From Adiantum capillus-veneris (Eukaryota > Streptophyta > Polypodiopsida > Polypodiales > Pteridaceae), in NCBI GenBank assembly GCA_014529385.2, contig CM043959.1, positions 55,582,253-55,646,252 of the forward strand: a stretch of DNA of 64,000 nt, written 5' to 3'. Shown here piece after piece: positions 1-12,100 of the stretch. The notes under the pieces are model-generated. The model was not told where the DNA came from. It did no database searches and saw only the letters and a program-made list of their open reading frames with translations. The number at the start of each line of letters is the position of its first letter. Positions within the stretch are counted from its first letter, which is position 1. Both the position numbers and the translations under genes were made by a program.

Positions 1-576
1 GCCATTGAATGAGGTATTCTCATAGGATTTTTTTTAGGCTGCCATATGTTTTTGGTAGGTTGAAATAGAGGCTAGGGAGGGAGGATAGGTACATTCTCTC
101 TCTACCCAAAAGAGTGGTGGTCCTTATGACAATAACTACTCTTCCCCCCCTTTTTTTCCACATCATCAAGGGAGTCCACAGCCTCAGCCCCAAAAAGCAC
201 TTTTTTCAAAAAAACTCAAAAAACCTCCCCAACCTATATGTATACCCAAAAATCAATTTTCTCTCTCAAAATCTCACTGCTAGACTGTTACCATATACAT
301 GTGGTAGTGATGTGTGTGAACACACTAGGACCGCCGGGACATTTTTTCCCTCTTTAGGAGGTTTTTTCCCCCGTGCATTGTATATACGCCCATCACTCTA
401 GGGCTATCTATCTTTCCATTGCACACTAATTAACACACTCTCTATTGTGTGCCTTGAGCTTCCTTCGTCTTCTCCAAGCTGTATGCATTTCTTTGCAACC
501 CTAATTCCAACATAGACCTGCTAAATATCAAACTTACCACCTTTTTTTATTTCCCTCCAAAATCTCTCCCCTCTTT
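1..576. other. Non-coding flank
   Basis: No gene is supported. The stretch is AT- and pyrimidine-rich with homopolymer runs. The only long frame (114-401) is low complexity and has no recognisable motif. Confidence 0.6.
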
Positions 577-704
577 CTCACTCCTCTCCCTCTCTCTTCT
601 CTCTCCTACTTTTCAACACACACTCTTCCTCCTTCCCTCTCTCACTCCTCTCCCTCTCTCTTCTCTCTCCTACTTTTTAGCACACACTCTTCCTCCTTCC
701 CTCT
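577..704. repeat. 64-bp pyrimidine-rich tandem duplication
   Basis: A unit starting CTCACTCCTCTCCCTCTCTC and ending in CACACACTCTTCCTCCTTCC begins at 577 and again at 641. The copies differ at a few positions near TTTTCAAC versus TTTTTAGC. It directly precedes the minisatellite. Confidence 0.85.
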
Positions 705-716
705 TGTTGTTGCAGG

Positions 717-1170
717 TCCACTCCATAGCTTTGTTGCAGCTCTCCACGCCATAGCCCTCTTCTACACTCCATAGCTCTCCTGCAACTCTCCATTCCATAG
801 CTCTCCACTCCATAGATCTCCATCCCAAAGCTCTCCACTCCATAGCTCTTTTCTCCACTCCGTAGCTCTCCTGCAGCTCTCCACTCCATAACCCTCTTCT
901 CCACTCCATAGCTCTCATGCAGCTCTCCACTCCATAGCCCTCTTCTCCACTCCATAGCTCTCATGCAGCTCTCCACTCCATAGCCCTCTTCTCCACTCCA
1001 TAGCTCGCCTACAGATCTTCATCCCATAGCTCTCCTGCAGCTCTCCATCCCAAAGCTCTCCACTCCATAGCTCTCCTCTCCACTCCGTAGCTCTCCTACA
1101 ACTCTCCATCCCATAGCTCTTCACTCCATAGCTCATCTCTCCCCTCCGTGGCTCTACTGCAACTCTCCAC
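717..1170. repeat. Minisatellite, CTCCACTCCATAGCTC family
   Basis: Variants of CTCCACTCCATAGCTCT followed by CCTGCAG, CATGCAG or TTCT alternate about 20 times. A 46-bp higher-order unit is clearest at 920-1011. Frames read through it on the minus strand give periodic peptides (MEWRR, SYGVE types) that are by-products of the repeat, not genes. Confidence 0.9.
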
Positions 1171-1678
1171 TCTTGCTTGAGACCAGTTTTATTCCCCTTG
1201 CCATGGAGCTAGGTGACACTACAAACCTCCCATCCACAGCAGGATTGTCAAGTTTGAAAACGATTTTCTACATGTTTGGCTACCAAAGGACTTTGCACCC
1301 TCAAAGCGTCATTACTTGCAAAATGCGCAACAAAGCCGTGGTGCAAGTCACACCAATGTGGGTGCATGGCTGCCTCTACCCTAATGATCCATCCATTAAT
1401 GTGTATCCAACATTCAATAGCTTTGCTTCATTCTTATAATATGTAGATAGAGGGGAGCACAGTCTTCTTGGATACTGCAAGAGATTGTCGTCTTTTGGAG
1501 TTGATAGCACACAATGTTCTTTGCAACCCATAATATACAATCCATAATCTCTACCTTGGCCCCTCTCTACCTCCTTCATTCTATTCTATACAACTCCATA
1601 TCTCCATGATATGGATACAAATGACAATACAAATCTCCCATCCACAACACGATAAATCACAAGTGGAAGGGGACATAT
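1171..1678. other. Non-coding, with a 31-bp dispersed direct repeat
   Basis: No gene is supported. GACACTACAAACCTCCCATC at 1214 recurs in slightly changed form at 1623, a spacing of 409 bp, suggesting an old duplication ahead of the gag remnant. Confidence 0.5.
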
Positions 1679-3357
1679 ATGAGTGATTCAGAGGATCAAC
1701 CACCAAAAATCTCTTATGGCACTAGGTTTCAAAGAAGAAGATGGGATTCATGGTTGGAATCTCAAATTCAAAGAATGGGTGTTCATACAGGGGAGGAGAT
1801 TTCTGAAGTAGGAGTAGTTACATATTTGCCACCAATTCTTGAAGGGACGGGATCTAGAGAGTCCAGCAACACAAGTGGAGATCAGCAACAGGAAGCAGGG
1901 GAAACTTCTTCACCTAGGCCAACAGGGAAAGGAAGAAACCCAACTCTTGAAAGGGTCATCCATTTGGTATTCAGGCAGTCCATCAGTTTTTGAGGGCGAA
2001 GAGGCAGTTGTAGTTTCCCACACCACCACCTTTACCATTGTTTAATTCTAATCCTTTGGGAGGACAACAAATTCAACAAGTACCCATTATGGCACAACAA
2101 ACACTCAATCCTAAAGTAGGGGCAACAAAATTTAGTGGAAAAGAATCCCAGGAAGCTGACAGTCATGTGGGATAGTTTGAGACAAGATGGTCTGCTAGTG
2201 GGTATGATGTACTTTATAATGATGCTATCAAGAAGGAGCATTTTGCAGCAACATTGCAGGGAAAAGCCATGTCCTGGTTCATGCAATATGGTAATGCTGC
2301 ATGCCATGATTATGATAATTTAAAAATCAAATTTTTGACTAGATTCAGGGTAGAGAAAACCCCTAAAGATGTTTTGAAAAAAATAAAAAAAATTAAGCAA
2401 AAAGATTTGTTGGTAGAGGACTATGCCCAACAATTTAGAAACTTGATGAGCAAGTTGTAGGCCAATCAAAGACCCTCTTGGGAGCAATTGGGTGACTACT
2501 TTTGTTTTTTTGAGGAAGTAATTGAAAAGTGCAATAGCAGGTCATGCTCCTCTTACTTAGCCTCAAGTTTTTGGAAATATAGTGGATGCATCCATGAGAG
2601 CTGAGAGAAGATATGGCACCAGTGAACAAAAGAAAAGTAAGAAGAAGAAATCCAAGTAGGAATCAGACTCAGAGGAAGAGGATTCATATTCATATGATGA
2701 TGAAGAATCAGATTCAAATTTTGATCAGGAGACAAATTCTGAGGATGATGAAGAGGACACATGGAGTGCCAAGAGGAAGAAGAAGAAATCCAAAAAGAAA
2801 GAATCAAAGACAAAGAATGGTAAGTCTAAAGCTAAGGAGCCAAATATTATCAGTAAACAAATTTTGAAAAAACTGAAGGAGATGCAGCCACAATCATTTT
2901 CAAGTCATGCAAAATCACCATTTTGTCAGGTATATCAAAGACTTGGACATGATTATGATAATTGTACTATACCCCTAACTTTAGGGGAAGAAGACCAATA
3001 CATATTTTGGCCTTAATGGAATCAGGTGCAAATGTGGTTGCACCACAACCCTTCAGGGGTAGATTTCAGATTTCAAATCAACCAAGGACATTTCAACAAG
3101 GGAATTGGCAAAATGTGCCAAGGTTTTAGCAATCAAAAAATCCAATGCAACCATGTACTTATTGTGTTATAATGGGGCATAGGCAAGGACCTTCTTGTGA
3201 GATTTGGTGTAAGCATAGGAATGAGAGAGGGATTCCAATTGTGAACTTCAACTCTTCAAATGTAGGCACTGTTTCTTCTAATGATGGAAGAATGAAACAA
3301 CCAACTCAGGTTAATGCTGTATTTTTGGAAGAAATTGATACCTCACTAGAAAAATAG
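1679..3357 (+). pseudogene. Gag remnant of a Ty3/gypsy element (family A), 5' part
   Basis: Successive short frames keep the order of a plant gypsy Gag. An N-terminal frame (1679-1993) comes first. At 2088-2460 a capsid-like stretch includes GKAMSWFMQYGNAACHDYD and EDYAQQFRNLMSKL, typical of the retrotransposon_gag domain. At 2630-2830 there is an acidic then lysine-rich linker with DDEEDTW and KKKKSKKKES. At 3145-3240 a cysteine/histidine cluster (CTYCVIMGH, then CEIWCKHR) may be a worn zinc knuckle. Stops and frameshifts separate the pieces, so no full Gag can be made. It differs from the Gag of elements II and III. The frame resumes after the insertion at 3363-6790. Confidence 0.75.
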
Positions 3358-3362
3358 GACAA

Positions 3363-3623
3363 TGAGAGATACCCCTACCCAAGGGTCTATGCAAGAATAT
3401 ACAATTTACACTTTTATACAATTTCAATATACATGAGAGTTGCGGAAGCATTTGTATAGGGGAGGAGTTCTCAACACCCGACCAAGCATGGAGTTTAGTC
3501 CATGAGCCGGACTGCATCTAGAGGTACCTAGCGACTAGTGCTACCCGTGAATGGGTGTTATGAATGAAAGCGTACTCAATAAAAAATATAACATTGTGGA
3601 GGGTGAATATATGTGTACACCGC

Positions 3624-3694
<71 letters not shown>

Positions 3695-6600
3695 ATATAG
3701 TGGAGGGTGAAATAGAGTGCACAAAGACATGAGAAATTGACAACAGAGAATCTTCAAATGCCCATCTAAATGGAACAGGCGACCATGTATTAATGCAATG
3801 ACAAAATCTGGGTATACATAACATCAAAAAGTTTATGACAAAATAACTAGTAGAGCACCGGACCCTGTGTAGAGATCGACCGGTCCACCCATCCACTTAT
3901 TCTCTACTACGGAAAGAGAGAATTTCACTTCTTCGAGAGAAAGCTAGAACACCTCCATCCTACCTGAGCCAGACATAGGTGAGGCCGCTTCGCTTCCCTC
4001 CATGAACCCGAGCTCTAAAAGGATCCCAAATACCAGTAGGTGATAGGGTACCAACACCAACCATACCAATTTAGGCGCCACGCCTCTTTGATGCCCATCA
4101 TCGGGTGTTTAGGCCAAGATAAGGAAAAATCCCCGATGCGTTAGCCGTGTAGGTCATTCAACCCCCGATGCACTAACCATGTAGATGAGCCTAACAAAAA
4201 GAAGAAGACCTAGGCAACACCCCTAATCCAGCAAAGCCCCAGGTCATCAACCCTTTAGTTTAAGGCTAAGCGATGTAGGTGATCCTAGTCTTGTAGCGAC
4301 GCTGCCATGAGAAACATAACACATGAGTCCAATCACAATAGCACTTTCCAGATACACAAACATTTCCTTTTTCAAACAGTTATATTGTACAAGGTCTCTA
4401 CCCTTACACGTCTACCATAACCCATCTTGATCACTTCATGATCCAATCCAAAAACCATAAACCATAAACCGTAATCCAATCACATCATACGGGTGAGATC
4501 TCCACCCCACTTGGGTGAGGCACGACCAATCCTGCATAACCACTTTAGAACATAACATGGCTGCAAAAATTTCGGCAACATAACTTAATCCAAAAAAAAA
4601 ACCATAAGCCACACCGCTTTCCACCATAAAATATCAACCATAATCCATGAGGGAATCTCAGATCTTAACCATAAATCATAATCACACTGAACCAACTCCC
4701 ACACTTAGAGTTTGACATATCCCCTACAATCAATCGGAGTCTACACACATGTGACCCTTAAGATGTGATTCTTTCATGCATAAAAAGAGTCCGACCAGCG
4801 ACTAATCATGATTAAAAAAATCCAATTTTGACAACATCAAACCATGCAAAGTTGATGCATCACATGTGCACTTCATCGCTCTAGCACATAGAGCTAGTTT
4901 TGACCTAGAAAGGGGGAAAGCAATCATAACCATACATATGAGGCATCCACATAAATCCATGAGTTCCCATGCATCATATGATAACATTTCAACACCATAA
5001 ACATGATGCAAAACAACTTCGACCTTTAGGTCAAACATAAACCATAACTTCACACATGTGCAAAAACATTTTTTTGACATTTTTGGGAGCATACAAAACA
5101 TGCAAATGAAAGTGTTTGACCTCAAACCAATGCATCAAGTTCAGATCTATAATGTAGACTATCACTCCATCATGTCACTTTGACCATATGATACTCACAT
5201 AACAAACGGTAGCCCCCAAAGAAAGTCACTTTATTCATATCTGCCTATGCGGTTCGGAATGTTTAACCATATACTCTCATGTAAGTTTAGGGCCATCTAA
5301 TAATTTAAATCAAATCACCAAAACAAACCATAGAACATATCAAAACGGCTCGGTTAACTCACGACGTCATATGATATCCCCCTTTGATAGCACCTACGCG
5401 TGTAGGTAAAAACTGATAATAGAGTGATTTAATAATTCGCATTCCTGAAGTGATAACGGAGATCTAAATTTATTTATCATCAATTTTTATCAAGCTTTTC
5501 AATTGGTTAAGTGGGTTTGTCCATCCGGTGAATCTATATAGTAGTTCTCCAAGGAGCATAGAGTCAAAATTTTTGGTTAAGTGTAGTGGGCAGCAATCTA
5601 TTTTTTGACTATAGCTCTTAACTCGTGCGTGTTTTTCACATGACAAATAAGAGAGAAAATGTTCTAAATGATGTGTTTTATCTATGGTATAAAGGGTTCG
5701 GGCTGATTCATAACGGTTTGTGATTTATGACCAAAACAGTATTCCTACCGTTTCTATGACGTGAAACGAAAAGCGCTTCTTTATGCACGTGCATGACCAT
5801 AACGCATCATGTGCATAAATAACGTGTAAAACATGATGAAACAATCATGAGGCAACCTCCTATGTACTTGGTTAATCCATACATGCATTCGTATGAAAAA
5901 AAAAAATCATCGAGAGGGTGACTACGCAGAAAAAACGACATAGAGAGAGAGAGATGATGACTATGGAGTTTATGGTTCCTCACCGTACTTTAGAATTGAT
6001 TTGGGGTTGTCAAAAGGCTTCTTGCTTTTCCGCAAGAGAGCGGTGATGAGAGTTACATAGAGGTATCCATCACGAAAACTTCCGGAGAGCGCGTACACCG
6101 TGAAACAAGAGAGAAAATAATAAGCAAATTGAGAGAGATATCCTTCTTCTTCTTCTTCACGAGAGAGAAGAGTTTATTGAGATGGTGATGAAGAGCTTGC
6201 ACCACTCTGTATAATAGATAAGTAATTATGACGTCAAGGCAAGAGAGCTTCCGCGTCTGAGAGTGTATCTATCCTTTTCAAAGTGAAAGAAGAGAGGTCT
6301 TTATATAGGCTCTCAAGGCCAAAAGCACTAGCTAATAATAGAGTGAGGGAAGGAGAGACAAGTTCGCGCATGTTCGCGGCTTGCTATTATATAAAAATAA
6401 TATTTTTTTATAAAAAAGTTTTTTTAAAAAGTTTTTTTTAGTACACGGATTTCGATGCGCAATTTAGAGACTCTAAGAAGAAGCTTGGTTTCCAAAAAAA
6501 GAGTTCTAAACTAAGCTCCTCCTCTTTTTTTTTAAAAGACGCTTTCTTTCCTAAAAGCAAGCCTTTGCTTTTTGGTGGTCAACTCTCCCACTTACCATTC

Positions 6601-6790
6601 AATTTTTACATTAAATTTGACCATCCAAACAGTATCTAACCAACTAATAAAAACCATAGCTAGACTACGTCACACCGTAACATCCGACATAATTGTGACT
6701 TTCCAATATTGTCAATCAAAATTCGACGAAATAGTATTGAAAGTTATTTTTCTTATTTTTAAAAGAGACCCAAAAATTGGGGATCTTACA
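3363..6790. mobile_element. 3.4-kb TG..CA insertion, candidate giant solo LTR
   Basis: The segment begins TGAGAGATACCCC and ends GGGGATCTTACA, an imperfect inverted terminal pair. The 5 bp before it are GACAA and the 5 bp after it are AACAA, a 4/5 target duplication. It separates two parts of one gag region. No convincing coding frame is inside. A TATATAGG-type box lies near 6303, late in the segment, as in an LTR read on the plus strand. I found no duplicated internal LTR, so a solo LTR or a non-autonomous element is the best reading. Confidence 0.5.
3627..3690. repeat. (GA)32 microsatellite
   Basis: An uninterrupted 64-bp GA run inside the 3.4-kb insertion. It produces spurious serine/leucine-rich frames on the minus strand. 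Confidence 0.97.
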
Positions 6791-7571
6791 AACAATCAAC
6801 AAGCAGAAAATGACTGCAAACAGTTTATTGAGGAAACATGGGAGAAATTCACAAACTCATACACTGATTCTTTACATTATTCTCAATGTGATTTCTCCCA
6901 ATGCATTGAAATTCAAGAAGTGCTGGAGAAACCATTGGAAGCGCAGAGTTTAGTTATTACTAGGTCAAAAGGGAAGTTGCCACCTCAGGAAAAGGAACAA
7001 GGGAAAGATCCTGAGGATCCTATTAATTGAAAAGCTCATGATAAAATCAAAAGAGGAGTTTTAAAGGAAATCCAATCCAATTAGAAAACTGAAGAATCGG
7101 CAGATTTTTGGCAAACAGGTTCAATGCAAAAAATTTGGGAGAATTTGGGCAGAAAACAATCAGATTATGCAGAATTACAGCATCACTTGAAGACAAATAA
7201 TTCAGTACAGTCTTCTGCTAGATGATCTTTTTGAAGCATTGATGGATGCCCTCTTTCAGTGAAGGTGGGAAAACTGTTGAAACTAGTTCCTTACTTCAGT
7301 CAGGTATTCCTCAGGAAATTGACAAATCCGGTTAGAGAAAAGGATTTGCAACAGAAGGGGGAAATGAGTCACATCCATCTGGCACATATAGATTTTGGAG
7401 ATGAAGCACCAGTAGATAAGGAATATAAGGTTCTAATAATCAATATTTCCATTGGAAAAGTATATTCGTCAGATGTGCTGGTGGATGGAGGATCAGGAGT
7501 AAATATCCTTCCTGAATCAATTTGTAAGAAACTGACTTTAACCAAATGGGAACCTGCACCTTTTCAAGTGA
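6791..7571 (+). pseudogene. Family A Gag end and protease start
   Basis: After the insertion the reading resumes with a gag/pol linker (6791-7030, including PLEAQSLVITRSKGKLPP). At 7259-7571 it reaches a retropepsin-like stretch. There DVLVDGGSGVNILPE (7476-7520) corresponds to the D-T/S-G active-site loop, with DGGS replacing the usual DTGA or DSGA. Several stops lie between 7031 and 7258. At about 7572 the sequence switches to a different family within the protease. Confidence 0.7.
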
Positions 7572-8312
7572 AGATGGTAAATCCATTGCTACAAAAGAAA
7601 CATGGAAAAAATGGGGAAAGCCTGCTTCAAGAGCAACAAGAATGAAACTAGAGCTTCAAGATGGATATATGGAGAAACCCCTAGGACTTCTAGTGAAAGT
7701 AGTTGTCACCTCTTGTGGAATTGGATATGAGCATACCTTTGCTATTGGTGATTTTGGCAAGAGGAACAAGTATGACATCATATTTGGAAGACCGTTCATG
7801 AGACATTTAAAAATGTCCAAGACTGGGGGTATGACCATATTTACTTGAAGAACATGGAAACCACAACGAGGATAAACTTAAAAGAACATAGTTAAAAGGA
7901 TGTAACAAGAACACCTGTCGAGGAGTTTAATTAAGCTATATTAGCCAAATCTGAACTTCCAGCATGGTTGGGTCAGTCCCAACAGTTATGAATGTGTAGA
8001 GCTTCAGATTGTAGAAGCTTAAAGCGTGAAGAGTGTATCCTACAAAGTTCTTTAGAAGACAAAGACTACATCCTAGAACCCTTTGCAGAGAAATAACTAG
8101 AGCCTTTAGGATGGAAACACATTATGGCACCTTTGGATGTGTGCATTATGACTGATGATCCCACAAAAAAGTTCTGTGACAAGGATAGCTATGACGTGGT
8201 ACCATATTACATGGTCAATGTAGTTGAGGAAGAGGGTGATAGTCAAGCCTTAAATGAGCTCAAAATAATAAAGCAAGATGAAGAAGGAGAGGAAGAGTTG
8301 TTTTACGTCTAG
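7572..8312 (+). pseudogene. Element I protease C-terminal part and protease-RT linker
   Basis: From SIATKETWKKWGKPA (about 7573) the translation follows the protease of element II closely: TRMKL, CGI(G)YEHTFAI, DFGK, FGRPFMRHLK. The protease of element II keeps its DSGAG loop just before this point; here the upstream part comes from family A. The linker (7849-8312) includes APLDVCIMTDDPTKKFCD, matching a conserved linker segment of element II, and has stops and frame changes. A block of roughly 250 residues present in element II between this linker and the RT is missing around 8310. Confidence 0.75.
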
Positions 8313-9480
8313 AGCAAGAAAATAGGAAATTACGCTTATGTGTAAATCTAAAAAAAAATGAATGCTGCAACAATAAGGGACAACTATCCCTTACTAATCA
8401 CGGAACATGTGCTCGAATGAGTGACCGACAAACAAGCCTACTCATTTTTAGCAGAATTCTCAGGATACAAACAATTGGCTATCGCGGTAGAAGACCAATA
8501 CAAAATGGCATTTTCCATAGAATGGGGAATCTATGCTTATAGAGCAATGCCTTTCGGCTTAACCAATGCACCTGCTAATGACACACGCCTTCAAAAAATA
8601 CTGGGAGATATTCTTAGAAATTTACATGGACGACCTCTGTGTTCACTCTATCCTTAGGACAAAACACATTGAGCATCTCAAAAAGGTATTCAAGGAGTGC
8701 ATAACTTAGACAATTTTCCTAAACCTTAAAAAATGTGTCTTCATGGTAAGACAAGACAGAATCTTGGGACATATTGTCTTTGAGAATGATATATCTATGG
8801 ATCTTGACAAGATCAAGGTAATTGTGGAAATGCCAAGGGCAACTACTACCAAGCAAGAACAATCCTTCATGAGACACTGTGGATACTATTGACGGTTCAT
8901 ATACATGTATACAATCATTGCACAACCCTTGTATAGGCTGATAATTGTTTTTGATTGTGCAAAAGAGTGTAAGGAGTCATTCACAGAACTAAAGGAGGCG
9001 CTTATATCAGCATGGCCATTACTCAAAGCACCAGATTGGGGTAGAATATTACACGCTCACATTGATGCCTCAACATTTGCAATAGGCTATATCTTGGCTC
9101 AACAAGAAGAAGGAACAATGGATTTCCCAATCTGCTATGCTAGTCAACAGTTGAACAATGTGGAAAATAATTACACAACCACGGAACGGGAAGTGTTAGG
9201 TATGATATATGTCGTAAATAAATCTAGACATTATCTTTTCGCTAATGCATTTGTCTTCTTCACACACCACCAAACTCTTTTGTATCTGGTAAACAAACGT
9301 TGCAATACACAAATAGTTGTTTGATGGTTCATCATATTGCTTGAGTTTGATTTTACGTTGTGGTAAAAAAATGGCAAAACACACCTCAAAATAGATCATC
9401 TCTTGAGGTTACCCAATGAAGAAGCACCCAAAGGAGTGGATGATGAATTATTTGATGCTTACCTCTTCAACATCGAGATA
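8313..9480 (+). pseudogene. Element I reverse transcriptase and RNase H
   Basis: RT begins at KLRLCVNLKK (about 8325). It continues through AYSFLAEFSGYKQL and MPFGLTNAPA, then a frameshift from loss of the TFQRL region near 8575. The catalytic YMDD is at 8623-8634. The thumb region and an RNase H follow (8905-9324): HIDASTFAIGYILAQ, TTTEREVLGMIY, FTHHQTLLYLV. An in-frame TGA lies at 8418-8420 exactly where element II also has TGA and element III has CGA. Further stops occur at about 8708 and 8891. The copy cannot make an intact enzyme. Confidence 0.85.
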
Positions 9481-10967
9481 GTTCCTAAGTGGTCTCAAGA
9501 GATAGTCACACTTTTGACCTATGGTGGAAAGTTTGATAAAAATGAATGAACAAATATGCATGCCGATGTAAGTAGACATGTTTTAAATTGTGCTACATGT
9601 AGAAACAATCCAACGGTGGAATATACCACATTGTTTTAGATAACAACTATGCACCAATGGAGTCAATATATGGTTGATTACCTAGCAATAAGGAAATTCC
9701 TTGGGAATGTAATGCAAGCCAGACAAAGAGCCATTGAGTTGGAAGCTCAAGACTGCATGATAATTGAAAATCAAGTTTACAAGAGCAACAAAAAATGAAT
9801 ACTTGCCTATCTTAGACCAAGTGCACGGAGGGATTACCGGAGGCCATTTCTCAGGAGATAAGACAACTAGGATTGTCTTAATTGTGGGAATATGGTGGCC
9901 TACATTGCACATGGATGTGGAATAATACGTCAACCAATGTGATCATTGTCAGTGTACCAAGGTACCTATAAAGAGAGATGAGATGCCACTATGACCGATG
10001 ATGGGAGCAAGGGAATTTGCTAAGTGGGGCTTAGATTTTGTGAGACCAATCTCACCACCCATTTATAAAGAGAGATGAGATGCCACTATGATCAATGATG
10101 GGAGCAAGGGAATCTGCTAAGTGGGGCTTAGATTTTGTGGGACCAATCTCACCACCCACTTACAAATCCCATGCCCAATATATCATCGTCACCACGGACT
10201 ATCTCACAAAATGGGTTGAAGCAAAAGCCACACAAAAAGCAGATGCCAAAACCAATGTACAATTTCTATATGAAAATGTCTTTGTAAAAGATGGGTTACC
10301 CATATAAATTGTTAGTGATAGAGGCACACATTTCATAAACAAAGTTATTGAGACGAATTCATGATTATTTGTAATAATTTTACCCCATATCATCCAGAAG
10401 CCAATGGACAGGTTGAAGCTACTAATAAGACACTTTTAACGATATTGATAAAAGTTGTGATAGATTGGGACCAAAACTTACATTTTATTTTATGGACATA
10501 CAGAGTGGCCTATAAGACATGCATTGGCACAACACCTTACAATATGGTGTTTGGTCTAAATGCCATCCTATCCGTCAAATTCATAAACCTAAATTTGAGA
10601 GGATCCAAACAATTAGAGTGGACAGATCATGAGTTTTCATCAAGATTAGAGGATTTAGAAAATCTAAATGAGCTAGCCTTCAAGATGTAGCATCTATCTA
10701 TGCTCAAAAAAGACACCAAAAAGAGTTCTTTGACAAGCATGTGTGGTCAAAAAATTTAAAACAGGGGACTATGTTTTGGTAGATACGCTGAAACAACATG
10801 CTAAAAAACTCAAAAAGCAAGGGATGGGACTCTTTGTGATCAAAAATTTGTCACCAAGTGGGGCCATCAAGCTTGCAACATTAGAGGGAGAAGAAATGCC
10901 TAACAAGATTAGTGGATGTAGATTCAAGAAGTATCACCTACCACTGACCCACGAGACGCTACAGTAG
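9481..10967 (+). pseudogene. Element I integrase with remnants of two zinc-binding units
   Basis: A CxxC remnant (NCATCRNNPTVEYTTL, about 9585-9630) is the tail of a first zinc-binding unit whose histidine half is lost. A second unit follows at 9820-9970 (GGITGGHFSGDKTT, then QCDHCQCTK) after a frame change. The core keeps the DDE residues: D in KWGLDFVGPI (about 10,130), D in VSDRGTHF (about 10,318), E in ANGQVEATNK (about 10,413). A GPY/F-like C-terminal module (GLFVIKNLSPSGAIKL) occupies 10,743-10,967. A 97-bp tandem duplication at the first catalytic Asp breaks the frame. Confidence 0.85.
9967..10160. repeat. 97-bp tandem duplication inside integrase
   Basis: The segment starting TATAAAGAGAGATGAGATGC and covering the WGLDFVGP codons occurs twice head to tail, offset by 97 bp. 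The copies differ at a handful of sites. 97 is not a multiple of three, so the duplication is disabling. Confidence 0.9.
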
Positions 10968-11151
10968 ATTGATAGATAAAAACAATGCATGAAAGAAAAG
11001 AAATGGAACCCACGAGATGCTACAGTAGATTCATAGAGAAAAACAATGAATGAAAGAAAAGAAATGGATTGTTGAAGACGAACAAATAGAAGCTAAAGAA
11101 TGAATGGCTAAACAAAGGCTTCTATGACAACAACAACAACATGGGAGACCA

Positions 11152-12100
11152 TTGCGGATTGAATCTATTTTCATAAAAGAATTCAAAGAATATAGAGTGG
11201 ATCGAGTGACCAAGGTCAAGATTGGAAAAAATCAAGTAGAAACTACCACTCTACTTGATACAAAAGCCCATGAAAATGTCATTTCCCTCAGTCTATATAC
11301 ACAACTTAGTCAAGACACAAAGCTTCAAACGACACCACACAAGATTCAGAGCTATGCTAACCACCTGATCAAAGCACTAGGGTTGGTAGCCTTATTAGTT
11401 CAAATCAATCAATATGTTATCCACACAGATTTTATGTGGTAGAAGATCATCAAAACCAACATGAATTATTGCTAGGACAGCATAGCAAAGGAAGTACAAT
11501 GTTTGTAAGGATTGGGAGTCCGACCTGCTACTACGACTTCAAACTAAAACAGAGAGTCAAACGTTTCCATTAACTACAATAACATAAAAATTTCCAGCAA
11601 TAGAACAGACGAATGACAAGGACAAACAACCCTGGCCTACAAGAAGCATGCAATGGATTCCCAAAATGTTGCCACAAAAACCAACACTCCAATCAAAGAT
11701 GACATCAACCTCATCCAAATAAAAAACGACCAAAAATCCAATGAAACAAACGCACAACAAAGAGAAAGACGGATACCCAAGGAACAACTCAAAAAAAAGC
11801 AGATTTGGGTTAGAAAAGATGAGATATATGCAAAAGAATCACTCCATACTTATGAGCCGACACAAACTTTGACACCATCTCACACACCCATATGGACCAC
11901 TCATGCATCTATCACAAATATATGGGTCCCAAAGAATTTGGTTCAAGCTAAAAAAAAATAGGAGCTTATTTTGATTCTTAAGTACACTGTGTTGAAACCA
12001 TCTAAGAGACCAAACCAACAGACCAAGCACCACTTAGAGAATCAACAACCAACCAAGTCAACAAAGAAAGTCTGGGTAGCCAAAGAGTTCTGTTAGGCAC
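11152..12100 (+). pseudogene. Element I post-integrase retropepsin-like domain and W-V-x-K tail
   Basis: About 200 bp after the integrase end, a frame (11,152-11,442) reads TTTLLDTKAHENVISLSLY with Asp at 11,257-11,259. This aligns with the LLDTGAKMSVISFELF loop downstream of integrase in element II. After a frame change at about 11,440, ELLLGQH takes the place of the hydrophobic-hydrophobic-Gly (ILG) motif. The tail holds three copies of an aromatic motif: QIWVRKDEI, NIWVPKNLV and KVWVAKEF (11,800-12,095). The domain is too worn to be active, but position and order match elements II and III. Confidence 0.65.

Noticed and set aside
670-1136. Overlapping minus-strand frames giving MEWRR/SYGVE repeat peptides
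   Set aside because: They are open only because the minisatellite period gives few stops; the three overlapping frames are equally open and have no gene context.
3518-3896. Leucine/serine-repeat peptides on the minus strand
   Set aside because: Direct translation of the (GA)n microsatellite.
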